From an uncultured Pseudomonadota bacterium (lineage in GTDB: Bacteria > Myxococcota_A > UBA796 > GCA-2862545), in the NCBI GenBank assembly GCA_903861005.1, contig CAIOSP010000073.1, positions 1 to 64,000 of the forward strand: 64,000 nucleotides of DNA. The letters run 5' to 3'. A model generated the notes under the pieces. It did not search any database and was not told the DNA's origin. It saw only the letters and a list, made by a program, of their open reading frames with translations. Shown here in pieces: positions 17,379 to 25,318 of this stretch. The position numbers were made by a program, and so were the translations under genes. Within the stretch, counting starts at the first letter, position 1; the number at the start of each line of letters is the position of its first letter.

Positions 17379-18785
17379 ATGGAACCTGTGACGCGGCCCA
17401 CACGCCCAAGCCCGCTCGCCGATCCGCTCTTCTGGGCGGCGGTCGTGGTCGCGCTCGCGCTGCGCGCCGCGCCCATGCTGCTCTGGGACTGGGCGAGCGA
17501 CGACTGCACCCGCGACGAGTGCATCTACAAGATCGTCGCCAAGCCGATCTTGAGCGGGGAGGGGCTGGGCTTGGCGCCGGCCTTCTGGTTGCCCGCGCCC
17601 GGCTACGCGTACCTGATGGCCGCGTGCCACGCGCTGTTCGGCAACTTCGAGTCGGTGAAGTGGGTGCAGTGGGCGCTGACCGTGCCCACCATGGCCATGC
17701 TCTACGCGCTCGCCGCGCGCGTCGGCGGCGAGAAGCGCGCCGCGCGGCTGCTGGCGTGGGGTTTCGCGATCCACCCCACGTTCGTCTTCTACACGGGCAC
17801 CATGTGGACCGAGACGGTCTACACGACGCTGCTGGTCACGTTGACGTTGGGGCTGCTCTGGGCGCGAGAGGGGGGCGCCCGGCGCGCGATCGTCCCGGGT
17901 CTGGCACTGGGTCTGTCGGTGCTGTTCCGCGGCGTGGCGACCTACCTGGCGCCCATCGTCGTGGCGGCCCTGGTCGCGCCTGACGTGCTGACCGCGGGAC
18001 GCGCGGCCTGGGCCGAGTCGTGGACGCGCCTGCGCGGGCACGCGGCGGCGCTGGTGGCCACGCTGCTGCTGGTGGTCGCGCCGTACTCGGTCGCCGCCTC
18101 GCTGCGCTGGGGCGGGTTCGTGGTGTCCGACGCGACGCTCGGCCACGTCGCCTCGCTCGGCAACGACGACTTCCCGCCGGTGACCTTCGACTACGGCATC
18201 GGCCAGCTGACCGGCGACGTGTACGACGCCACGCGCAACAGCGGACAGGTGAACTGCCCGCGCCGCCTGGGCGTGCTGGAGATGGACCAGTGCAAGATCG
18301 ACGAGGTCAAGCACTGGATCGCGCACCACAAGGCGGAGTTCGTCCGCCGGATCCCCACGCGGCTGGCGCAGCTGTTCAACCCGCACAGCTTCCTCACCCG
18401 ACACCTGCGCTGGAACGACTGGCCCGGGATCCCCTGGGAGCTCAAGGAGCTGCTGGTCGCGTACCAGGCGCTGTTCACGATGGTGGTGGTGTGGCTGGGC
18501 ACCCTGGCGATCTGGGGCCGGGCGCGCGGCGCCGCAGGACTCATGACGGTGGGGTTGATCGCCTACACCGTGGGTGTGATCGCCACGGTCTACGGGATCT
18601 CGCGCTTCCGGCTGCCGCTGGAGCCGTTCTGGATGCTCTGGCTGGCCGTCGCGCTGACCGACGTTCGCGGATCCTGGCGCAGCCTCACGGCGTCGAACTG
18701 GCGCCTGGCGGGCGCCATGATCACGCTGCCGACGCTGATCGTGCTGACCTTGCGGTACGCGTGGAGCGGCTGGCCGGGGCTGTGA
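17379..18785 (+). CDS. GT-C (ArnT/PMT-like) membrane glycosyltransferase
   Basis: The 468-residue protein has about ten predicted membrane segments and the GT-C layout. The first extracytoplasmic loop after helix 1 carries the Asp-rich motif DWASDDCTRDECIY that places the acidic catalytic residues. WVQWALTVPTMAMLYALAAR and HPTFVFYTGTMWTETVYTTLL follow as typical helices with short loops. Such enzymes use polyprenyl-phosphate sugars to decorate lipids or proteins on the outer face of the inner membrane. The acceptor cannot be told. It begins with an ATG 24 bases after the peptidase gene. Confidence 0.75.
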   Translation: MEPVTRPTRPSPLADPLFWAAVVVALALRAAPMLLWDWASDDCTRDECIYKIVAKPILSGEGLGLAPAFWLPAPGYAYLMAACHALFGNFESVKWVQWALTVPTMAMLYALAARVGGEKRAARLLAWGFAIHPTFVFYTGTMWTETVYTTLLVTLTLGLLWAREGGARRAIVPGLALGLSVLFRGVATYLAPIVVAALVAPDVLTAGRAAWAESWTRLRGHAAALVATLLLVVAPYSVAASLRWGGFVVSDATLGHVASLGNDDFPPVTFDYGIGQLTGDVYDATRNSGQVNCPRRLGVLEMDQCKIDEVKHWIAHHKAEFVRRIPTRLAQLFNPHSFLTRHLRWNDWPGIPWELKELLVAYQALFTMVVVWLGTLAIWGRARGAAGLMTVGLIAYTVGVIATVYGISRFRLPLEPFWMLWLAVALTDVRGSWRSLTASNWRLAGAMITLPTLIVLTLRYAWSGWPGL

Positions 18786-19165
18786 ACGCGCCCGGATCTC
18801 AGATGCCGTGCGGGGACGATCCACAGCCGCACCGACCCCATTCTGCGGCAAATCCACAGGCGCGTCCGTAGTCCACGCGCAACACCCGCGGCGACCTCCG
18901 AAGGTTCGAACCGCCAATTCGAATTTGTTCGACGCCGGGCTCAAGCGATACCCGCGCGTCACCGTACGATCACGGCATCTCCATGATGTCGGTATTTCCA
19001 ATGCTTTTCACGTGCCAATCCAGTACCAACTGACTGACTTCGGCTTTTGCCGGCCGTCCGGAAAACTCCGCAGCGTAAGAATTCGCCCTGCGGGTTTCCC
19101 GTGTGGTACCGATCTCGGCGTGAGGGGGTTGCCGCAAGGCGCTCCCAACTCCCCAGGAAGTCGTC
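18786..19165. other. Intergenic region with paired TTCGAA palindromes
   Basis: These 380 bases hold no credible gene. They include two 10-bp perfect palindromes, GGTTCGAACC (18903-18912) and AATTCGAATT (18916-18925), with centres 13 bases apart, and a third half-site at 18928-18932. A locally A/T-richer stretch (about 18985-19090) follows, likely to contain the promoter of the small membrane-protein gene that starts at 19166. No clear -35/-10 pair can be given. Confidence 0.5.
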
Positions 19166-19480
19166 ATGCAGACCACCGAGCGCGCCACCTCCCAGTCCCT
19201 CAACCGCATCCCGGTGAAGGGCCACGGCCGCGACCACAGCAAGGACTTCTCCATCTGCGACGAGCCCACGCTCTCGCCGATGGAGCACGACCTGGAGGCC
19301 CGCCCTGCGCAGAAGACCGCTCTGGACCGCGGCGAGCGCGCGCACCGCCTCGGCACCCGCACCGACGTCTACGACGAGCCGGCGCCGGATGACTGGATGC
19401 TGGTCGCCGTCGGCCTCGGCATGTCGTCTTCCATGCTGGCCCTGCTGGTGATGCTGTTCAGCGGCTACGGCGCGGTCTGA
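19166..19480 (+). CDS. Small single-pass membrane protein, SGYGAV-tail family (copy 1)
   Basis: The 104-residue protein has a charged, hydrophilic N-terminal region and a single C-terminal membrane helix (about 78-97). It ends in FSGYGAV. Its last 41 residues align with those of the gene at 19641: the segment VYDEPAPDDWMLVAVG matches VYEESPSADWLLVTLG, and the last nine residues MLFSGYGAV are identical. I do not recognise the family. AGGA lies seven bases before the ATG. A C-tail anchor or a signal-arrest orientation is possible. It is followed by a G/C hairpin. Confidence 0.7.
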   Translation: MQTTERATSQSLNRIPVKGHGRDHSKDFSICDEPTLSPMEHDLEARPAQKTALDRGERAHRLGTRTDVYDEPAPDDWMLVAVGLGMSSSMLALLVMLFSGYGAV

Positions 19481-19519
19481 TCCGGTTGAGCTTGCCGCCA
19501 CGCGGCGCTCCCTAAGACC

Positions 19520-19533
19520 CCCCCTTGCGGGGG
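19520..19533 (+). terminator. Possible hairpin after copy 1
   Basis: CCCCC at 19520-19524 pairs with GGGGG at 19529-19533 over a TTGC loop, 40 bases after the stop of the first SGYGAV-tail gene. A second C-run (19543-19547) offers an alternative partner. No U tract follows, so this is only a weak terminator or attenuator candidate. Confidence 0.3.
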
Positions 19534-19640
19534 TACGGGGTTCCCCCAACGGTTTCCGTGGGGCACCTCGCATACTGTGGATCCATGGTCACGGGTTTTG
19601 CCTGCCGGAGCAGGCCTACCGAGTCCGCGGAGCCAGCACC

Positions 19641-19853
19641 ATGAAGCCTTCGACCGCCTTCGCCGCGCCCCCCGACACCGCCCTGTCATTCCAAGAGGAC
19701 GAGCGCGGCCGCTCGGTCCGTTTGGGCGGCGGCCACGTGGTCTACGAGGAGAGCCCCAGCGCAGACTGGCTGCTCGTGACGCTCGGCGTCGGGGTCTGCT
19801 CGTCGATGAGCATGGTGCTGATGATGCTGTTCAGCGGCTACGGCGCCGTCTGA
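19641..19853 (+). CDS. Small single-pass membrane protein, SGYGAV-tail family (copy 2)
   Basis: This 70-residue protein is a shortened paralogue of the product at 19166. The N-terminal 28 residues are different; from VYEESP on it aligns closely, with one membrane helix (about 44-63) and the identical end MLFSGYGAV. The DNA of the last thirty bases is nearly the same in both genes, so the duplication is either recent or under strong constraint. No function is known. GCCAGCACC precedes the ATG, which is a weak ribosome site. The gene ends 55 bases from the convergent enoyl-CoA hydratase. Confidence 0.7.
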   Translation: MKPSTAFAAPPDTALSFQEDERGRSVRLGGGHVVYEESPSADWLLVTLGVGVCSSMSMVLMMLFSGYGAV

Positions 19854-19874
19854 TCCAGCCGGTGTCGGCCAGGA

Positions 19875-19891
19875 CGCCCTACGACAGGGCG
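19875..19891. terminator. Hairpin between convergent genes
   Basis: CGCCCT (19875-19880) and AGGGCG (19886-19891) form a perfect six-pair stem with a five-base loop, between the second SGYGAV-tail gene and the end of the convergent enoyl-CoA hydratase. It could serve both directions; no U tract is seen. Confidence 0.4.
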
Positions 19892-19907
19892 ACCGGCCGG
19901 ATCCACC

Positions 19908-20675
19908 TCACGCGAACCGGGAGAAGTCCGGCGCGCGCTTCTCGAGGAAGGCCGTGATCGCCTCGGCGGTCTCGGGGCTCTTGAGCCGACCGATAAAGGT
20001 CTCGCCCTCGCGCGACAGGGTCTCCTTGAGGCCCGGGAACGCCGCGCGGAGCAGCGCCTTGGTCTGACGCACCGCCTCGGGCGGGAGCGCGCCAAAGCGC
20101 GCGGCGGCGGCGCGGGCCGTGGCGGCCAACTCGGCGGTGGGGACGACCGCGTTCACGAACCCCATGCGGAGCGCCTCGTCCGCGCCGAACTTCTCACCCA
20201 GGAGAAGCAGCTCGGTCGCGCGGCGGTGGCCGACCAGCGCAGGCACCAGCAGGCTGGAGCCGGCCTCGGGCACCAGGCCTAGCTGGACGAACGGCATCTT
20301 GAACAGCGCGGTCTCGCTGGCGTAGGCCAGGTCGCAGTGCAGGAGCAGCGTGGTGCCGAGGCCCACCGCCGCGCCCTGGACCGCCGCCACCATGGGCTTG
20401 GGGTAGCTGGCGATGGTCGACAGGAAGCGCATGACCGGGCTGGTCTCGCTGGTCGGCGGCGACTGCATGAAGTCCACCAGGTCGTTGCCGCTGGTGAACG
20501 CGCCGCCCGCGCCCAGGAAGAGCACGGCGCGCACGGTGGGGTCGGCCAGACCGTCGAGCAGGGCCTCGGTGAGCGCGTCGTACATCTCGATGTCGAGCGC
20601 GTTCTTCTTTTCGGGGCGGTTGAGCGTCAGCTCGAGGACGCCGTCTGCCTTGGACACCAGGACCTTGCTGCTCAT
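19908..20675 (-). CDS. Enoyl-CoA hydratase/isomerase family protein
   Basis: The 255-residue protein belongs to the crotonase superfamily. It has NRPEKKNALDIEMYDAL at the N-terminus and the oxyanion-hole segment LFLGAGGAFTSGNDLVDF. PKPMVAAVQGAAVGLGTTLLLHCDLAYAS is next, then PFVQLGLVPEAGSSLLVPALVGHRRATELLLLGE (in parts). The position of the second glutamate of true hydratases is taken by Pro-Glu-Ala, so it may be a hydratase or an isomerase; the exact substrate is unknown. It starts at ATG 20675 with GGAG seven bases upstream. It follows the ketopantoate-reductase-like gene on the same strand after 44 bases. Confidence 0.88.
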   Translation of the reverse strand: MSSKVLVSKADGVLELTLNRPEKKNALDIEMYDALTEALLDGLADPTVRAVLFLGAGGAFTSGNDLVDFMQSPPTSETSPVMRFLSTIASYPKPMVAAVQGAAVGLGTTLLLHCDLAYASETALFKMPFVQLGLVPEAGSSLLVPALVGHRRATELLLLGEKFGADEALRMGFVNAVVPTAELAATARAAAARFGALPPEAVRQTKALLRAAFPGLKETLSREGETFIGRLKSPETAEAITAFLEKRAPDFSRFA

Positions 20676-20719
20676 CGTTGAACTCCGGGAGGGCGCTTTC
20701 GTGGCCGCCCGGCGTATCG

Positions 20720-21760
20720 TCAGCCGCGCGTCGTGGCGAACAAGCGCTCCAGCGCCTCGACGGAAGGGGACGAAGCGCCCGCGCCAAAGGCCCGCACCGC
20801 GTCCACGGCGGCCTCGTTCACCGGCGTAGACAGCCCATGCCGGGACGCCGCGCTCACCACCTCGCCGTTCAGGAAGTCGATGGCGGGCGGCTTCCCCTGC
20901 TCGAGCGCGCGCAGCATCGACGAGCGGAGGTTGCGGTACTTCGCACCCACCACCCACACCAGCGCGTGCTTGATCGCCAGCGACGGCGACGGGCCAGCGC
21001 GGTCGGCGTCGGTCAGGGCGACGCGGTCCAGGTCAAACGTGCCCGCGATGCGCTGCATCTTCACGCCCTCCGCGCGCGCGACGACCACCGCCTCGGACAG
21101 GATCTCAAGCCCCAGCCTACGGACGAACGCCCGGGCGATCAGCGGGCCCACCCGGTCTCCGCCCACCGTGCCCAGCGTGGAGATCGCCGAGTTGAGCGCG
21201 AGCTTGGTCCAGCGGGTGCCGAGCAGGTCGTGGGTGAGCTCCACGCGACCGAGCGGGCCGAGCGCGTCGGCCAGCGCCGCCAGGCGCGCGTCGGAGGCGC
21301 CGTCCGGGCGACCGAGGATCACCCCGCCCTTGCTGGTCCGCCGCACCACGCCGGGCGCGTCCACCGACGCCCCAAACGCGACGACCGCGCCCAGCACGGC
21401 GTCGTCACCGACGATCTGCGCGACGCGGCGCTCGCACAGGCCGTTCTGCATCACGACCACGGCGCCGCCCGGCGCCAGATGCGCCGCCACCTGCCGGGCC
21501 GCGTCCTCGACCTCGGTGGGCTGGGTGGCGAGCAGGATGAGGTCGTAGCGGTCGCTGGGCCCGAGCGAGGTGGTGGCGCGCACCGGCACGCGGGTCTCCG
21601 CGCCGACGTCGCGCAGCACCAGGCCCGCCCCGAGCGCGGTCGCCGTGGGGCCCGGCCGCACCAGCACGGTCGGCGCCAGCCCCCGCGCGTGCAGCGCCGC
21701 CAGCGTCACGCCGCCGATCGCGCCCGCGCCCACCACCAGGATCTGGGGTGACCCGCTCAC
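20720..21760 (-). CDS. 2-dehydropantoate 2-reductase (PanE/ApbA) family protein
   Basis: The 346-residue protein has the N-terminal dinucleotide fold ILVVGAGAIGGVTLAAL (7-23) and the PanE-type hinge LATQPTEVEDA. The catalytic lysine region is GTRWTKLALNSAISTLGTVGG, which matches the family (Lys and Asn of W-x-K-L-x-x-N). The C-terminal domain ends in SMLRALEQGKPPAIDFLNGEV, also typical. It is somewhat longer than E. coli PanE (303). It would reduce ketopantoate with NADPH in CoA synthesis, but paralogues in this family act on other keto acids, so no symbol is given. The GTG at 21760 has GGAG seven bases upstream. Confidence 0.85.
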   Translation of the reverse strand: MSGSPQILVVGAGAIGGVTLAALHARGLAPTVLVRPGPTATALGAGLVLRDVGAETRVPVRATTSLGPSDRYDLILLATQPTEVEDAARQVAAHLAPGGAVVVMQNGLCERRVAQIVGDDAVLGAVVAFGASVDAPGVVRRTSKGGVILGRPDGASDARLAALADALGPLGRVELTHDLLGTRWTKLALNSAISTLGTVGGDRVGPLIARAFVRRLGLEILSEAVVVARAEGVKMQRIAGTFDLDRVALTDADRAGPSPSLAIKHALVWVVGAKYRNLRSSMLRALEQGKPPAIDFLNGEVVSAASRHGLSTPVNEAAVDAVRAFGAGASSPSVEALERLFATTRG

Positions 21761-21907
21761 GCGCGAACTCCGCGCCCGACGCGCTCCATGCCCATCCGAC
21801 TCCCCCGACCAGCCTGCACCATGTATCGCGATGGCAGACCCTGCACGCGGGGGCGTCGAGCGCGCTAGAGTCCCGGCGCCGCCCCTCTCCGGCACCCGGG
21901 AGCCTTC

Positions 21908-22381
21908 ATGTCGGTCAACGTCCTCCTCCTCCTCCACCTCGTCGGCTTCGCCGCCCTCAGCGCGGGCACCTTCCTGGGATCGATCACCGGGGCGGGCGCG
22001 CGCCGCACGAGCAAGGTCGCGGAGCACGTCGTGTACGCCGGCCTGCTCAAGCGGCAGATGATCCTGACCATGATCGGCTCGTGGACGCTGCTGCTCACCG
22101 GCCTGGCCCTGGTGTCGACCGAGGGCCTCTCGCACGGCACGCCGTGGGTGTCGGCCTCGATGGGCATCTGGGTGCTGTCGCTCGTGTCCGCGGTGACCTT
22201 GGGTCGCCCGCACGCCATGGCCGTGGGCAAGGCGCTGGGCGAGGCGACCGGCAGCGGCGCCACCGAGTCCGCCGCCCTGCAGGCGCTGTACGGCACCGGC
22301 CGCGCCAAGATGGCGTCGCGCATCCAGGAGACGCTGTTCCTCGTGAACTTCCTCCTCATGATCTTCAAGCCGGGCGCGTAG
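21908..22381 (+). CDS. Small four-helix membrane protein
   Basis: The 157-residue protein has four predicted membrane segments (about 5-25, 50-70, 82-100 and 138-155). It resembles predicted integral membrane proteins of the DUF2269 type in length and in the pattern of a first helix with glycine/serine, then LLKRQMILTMIGSWTLLLTG. There is no catalytic motif. The ATG at 21908 follows CGGGAGCCTTC, a ribosome site (GGGAG). It lies between divergent and convergent neighbours and is not in an operon. Confidence 0.7.
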   Translation: MSVNVLLLLHLVGFAALSAGTFLGSITGAGARRTSKVAEHVVYAGLLKRQMILTMIGSWTLLLTGLALVSTEGLSHGTPWVSASMGIWVLSLVSAVTLGRPHAMAVGKALGEATGSGATESAALQALYGTGRAKMASRIQETLFLVNFLLMIFKPGA

Positions 22382-22492
22382 TCCCCGCGGGGGTCGTCGG
22401 CCGACCTTGCGTGTCGTTGACGACCCCTTTCAGCTTTCTTTCGAAGATCCCAAGCGGCGCCCGCGTCTCATCGGCACAACACGAGGTGCCCG

Positions 22493-23053
22493 ATGTCCCG
22501 CCGCTTCCCGACCTTTCTCGCTGGTGTCGTCTTTGGCCTGTCCCTGTCTGCCGGCGTGGCGGTCGCGGGCTCGCCGTTCGAGATGGCCTTCCGCTCGCTG
22601 CGCGCGGCCGCGGACGACAACGCCCAGATCCAGGCGATCGCCGTGCAGGTGCGCGAGCCCGCCGTGCGTGACCAGCTGATGGTCGCGTCCAGCCGCCTGG
22701 GCCGGCACCTGGCCGAGGTGCGCGGCGCGGTCCGGGCCGACCTGCCCCCGCCCGTGCCCCAGGGGCCCATCGCCACCGACGAGCGCGACTTCGCGGCGAT
22801 CTTGTGCGCCATGGACGATGAGCCGTTCAGCGACGACAAGATGTCCGTGCTGCGCGACGCGTCCCGGGGTCGCGCCTTCACCACCGACCAGGTCATCCGG
22901 GTGCTGGAGCAGTTCGCGTTCAGCGACGACAAGGTCGACGCCGCCGCCATGCTGTACGCGCAGCTGACGGACCCGTGGAACTGGTACCACGTGTACGGCG
23001 CGCTCACGTTCTCGTCGGACAAGGACGACCTGCGGCGCCGGACGACCGGCTGA
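22493..23053 (+). CDS. Secreted DUF4476-domain protein
   Basis: This 186-residue protein starts with a signal peptide (about 1-26, GLSLSAGVAVAG). The mature C-terminal half fits the DUF4476 pattern: CAMDDEPFSDDKMSVLRDASRGRAFTTDQVIRVL, then EQFAFSDDKVDAAAMLYAQLTDPWNWYHVYGALTFSSDKD in two helical repeats (quoted in parts). Myxococcota have many such small secreted proteins. No enzyme residue is visible; a protein-binding role is inferred. The ATG at 22493 has a GGTGCCCG context rather than a strong ribosome site, but no other start fits the signal peptide. Confidence 0.7.
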   Translation: MSRRFPTFLAGVVFGLSLSAGVAVAGSPFEMAFRSLRAAADDNAQIQAIAVQVREPAVRDQLMVASSRLGRHLAEVRGAVRADLPPPVPQGPIATDERDFAAILCAMDDEPFSDDKMSVLRDASRGRAFTTDQVIRVLEQFAFSDDKVDAAAMLYAQLTDPWNWYHVYGALTFSSDKDDLRRRTTG

Positions 23054-23083
23054 CCTAGGCGCGGCGCGCGACGACGCGCTCCG

Positions 23084-24019
23084 CTAGCGAGGGAAGGCCC
23101 GCTCCACCTCGCGCACGAACGCCTCCGTGGCGTCCACGTGCGCGAAGTGCGAGCCCTCGGACAGCCAGGTCATCGACGACGCGGGCAGCAGGTACGCGAG
23201 CCTGCGACCGACGCGCGGCGGAACCATCGGGTCCTGCCGCACGTAGAGCAGCGACAGGGGGATGGGGAAGTCGCAGTGGGCGTCCCGACGCGACTCCAGC
23301 GAGCGCCAGAAGCGCCGCATCACCGTCACGTCCATCATGTCGCGCAGCTGCCGGTAGAAGCCCCGCATGCCTTCGGGCGTGGCGAGCACCATGCCGTACT
23401 CGCGGGTCTCTTCGCGCGACTTGAGGGTCTCGTCCCAGTAGTGCACGTTCTTCCAGGCCCAGCGCTCCGGATCACGCCGCACCAGCGCGCCCAGCAGCGA
23501 CTGCGCCCCGGGCAGGCGGATGGCCGCCCACAGCGCCCACAGGCGGGGCTCCGGCATGGCGGGTGAGTGGACCACGAGCAGGCGGCCGATCGCGCGCGGG
23601 TGGCGCAGCGCGTGGATCATCGCGAGGTAGCCGCCCATCGAGTTCCCCACGACGTCGCAGCCGGTGATGCCGAGCCGGTCTTGCAGCGCGCGCAGCCACT
23701 CCGACACGGCCTCAGGCGTGCAGGGCTTCTCGGGGGACATGGTGCGGCCCGCGCCCACCAAGTCCGGGATGTAGAGCGTGAAGCGCGCCGAGAGCGGCTC
23801 GATCGCGTAGCGCCACGAGTAGCCGGTGGTCATCAGCCCGTGGATCAGCAGCAGCGGCGGCCCTGAGCCGACCACGCGCACGCTGGTCGGCACGTCGCCC
23901 AGCGCCTCCGTCCACACGTCGATCACGCTCTCGGGAAGCGTGAAGAACGGGTGCGGAAGGCGCGGGTGCTCCGGCAGCGACTCGAACGGGACTGGCTCGA
24001 AGGGGTTGGGCATCGCCAC
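23084..24019 (-). CDS. Alpha/beta hydrolase
   Basis: The 311-residue protein is an alpha/beta hydrolase without a signal peptide. The oxyanion segment is LLLIHGLMTTGYSW (57-70), the nucleophile elbow GNSMGG (Ser127), the acid is in RQDPMVPP and the histidine in EGSHFAHVD. The layout matches the epoxide hydrolase/haloalkane-dehalogenase-like subgroup, and a lid region sits between the nucleophile and the acid. The substrate is unknown. The GTG at 24019 (GGGA upstream) is used; an ATG at 24013 is almost as good. It is divergent from the lipoprotein hydrolase gene at 24085. Confidence 0.82.
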   Translation of the reverse strand: MAMPNPFEPVPFESLPEHPRLPHPFFTLPESVIDVWTEALGDVPTSVRVVGSGPPLLLIHGLMTTGYSWRYAIEPLSARFTLYIPDLVGAGRTMSPEKPCTPEAVSEWLRALQDRLGITGCDVVGNSMGGYLAMIHALRHPRAIGRLLVVHSPAMPEPRLWALWAAIRLPGAQSLLGALVRRDPERWAWKNVHYWDETLKSREETREYGMVLATPEGMRGFYRQLRDMMDVTVMRRFWRSLESRRDAHCDFPIPLSLLYVRQDPMVPPRVGRRLAYLLPASSMTWLSEGSHFAHVDATEAFVREVERAFPR

Positions 24020-24084
24020 GCAGTCTATCCCGCGACGAGCCCGTCGCGTGGTGGTACCCTGCGAGTCCGCCGGAGAGAGAGCCC

Positions 24085-25218
24085 ATGCGCCTGATCGTCG
24101 CCCTCGCGTTCGCCCTGACCGCCTGCCAGGGATCGCCTGACGCCACCGACGCCACCGACGACACCGACGTCGTCGCCGCCGACCCGGCCACGCCCGAGGC
24201 CTGGATCGACGCGCTGGCCGCGGTAGGCCCGTACCAGGTCGGCTTTCGCGAGACGTCGATCACGTACACCGACAAGCTGGGCGAGCCACGCACCATTCGG
24301 GTCGACATCTGGTACCCGACCGACGCCACGTCGGGCGCTGAGGCCAGCTACCTGGGCGGCGCCATCCCCGCGCCCGGCATCTGGCTTGAGCCCGAGCCGT
24401 CCGCCGGCAAGTTCCCGCTGGTGCTGTTCAGCCACGGCCACCAGGGTGGCGCCGAGAACCTGAGCCGGACGTTCGACCACATGGTCACGCACGGCTGGGT
24501 GGTGGTCGCCCCCGAGCACACCGGCGACACCACGTTCGACCTGGGCCAGCGCGACACGCAGATCTACTGGCGCCGCCCCACGGATGTGTCGGCGACGCTC
24601 GACCACGTGCTGGACGTCGACCCCATCTCCGCGCACCTGGACGGGCGCATCCTGGGCGTGGGCCACAGCTTTGGCGGCTACACCCAGTGGCCGCTGGCCG
24701 GGGCCCACTGGGACGTCGACGACATGATCGCCAAGTGCGCGACGGAGCCTGACGGCCTGTGCTCCACCTGGACCGACGCGGACGAGGCCATCTTCCGCGC
24801 GGGCGCGTCGGATGACCGCATCCAGGCGTTCGCCACCCTGTCCGGCGGCGACTTCGACCGCTTCAACGCGGTGGGCGTGGGCACGGTCGACCGGCCGATG
24901 ATGCTGGTCACGGGCGACCTCGACGAGGGCAACCCCGAGAAGACCGCGCAGTACTGGGACGCGCTGCCGACCGGCACCTACGTGCGCGCCACCCTGGCCC
25001 ACGGCGACCACCAGTCCTACGGCGACTACGCGGGCACCACGTCCATCCCCGGCACCAACCCCGACCACCTGGACGGCGAGCGCAGCCGCCGGATCACCGA
25101 GGTGCTGCTGGGCGCGTGGGGTGCGCGCGAGGTCTTGGGCAAGTCCAACCTGGACGGCGTGCTGGACGGCTCGGTCGAGATCGACTCGGATCTGACGGTG
25201 GAGACGCAGTCCCGCTGA
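24085..25218 (+). CDS. PAF-acetylhydrolase-like alpha/beta hydrolase lipoprotein
   Basis: The 377-residue product begins with a lipoprotein signal (ALTAC, cysteine at 14) and an Asp-Thr-rich linker (DATDATDDTDVV). The catalytic domain fits the platelet-activating-factor acetylhydrolase/dienelactone-hydrolase type: VDIWYPTDA, PLVLFSHGHQGGAEN, then the elbow GVGHSFGGYT (Ser195) with acid TGDLDEGN and histidine in AHGDHQSYGD. The protein is likely anchored to a membrane facing the outside. It would cleave small esters or acyl chains, but no substrate can be named. It is divergent from the cytoplasmic hydrolase upstream. Confidence 0.82.
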   Translation: MRLIVALAFALTACQGSPDATDATDDTDVVAADPATPEAWIDALAAVGPYQVGFRETSITYTDKLGEPRTIRVDIWYPTDATSGAEASYLGGAIPAPGIWLEPEPSAGKFPLVLFSHGHQGGAENLSRTFDHMVTHGWVVVAPEHTGDTTFDLGQRDTQIYWRRPTDVSATLDHVLDVDPISAHLDGRILGVGHSFGGYTQWPLAGAHWDVDDMIAKCATEPDGLCSTWTDADEAIFRAGASDDRIQAFATLSGGDFDRFNAVGVGTVDRPMMLVTGDLDEGNPEKTAQYWDALPTGTYVRATLAHGDHQSYGDYAGTTSIPGTNPDHLDGERSRRITEVLLGAWGAREVLGKSNLDGVLDGSVEIDSDLTVETQSR

Positions 25219-25265
25219 GATCGGTCGGAGACCCGCTTCAAGGCACGGACTTTGCAAGCAGAGCG

Positions 25266-25312
25266 TCCCAAGGGACTTGGTTCGCCGCCGCAAGGATGAA
25301 CCTCCCTTGGGA
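25266..25312 (+). promoter_or_regulatory. Inverted repeat covering the ribosome site of the PhyH-type gene
   Basis: TCCCAAGGGA (25266-25275) is the exact reverse complement of TCCCTTGGGA (25303-25312), 27 bases apart. The right arm contains GGGA of the ribosome site just before the GTG at 25319, so the stem could hide it. It may instead be a protein-binding dyad. Confidence 0.4.
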
Positions 25313-25318
25313 GACGCC

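Noticed and set aside
18818-18858. Two DnaA-box-like strings ending in ATCCACA
   Set aside because: Only two imperfect copies, no A/T-rich unwinding region, so not an origin.
18900-18915. tRNA T-loop-like GGTTCGAACC
   Set aside because: The bases on either side do not form a five-pair T stem and no acceptor or anticodon arm fits.
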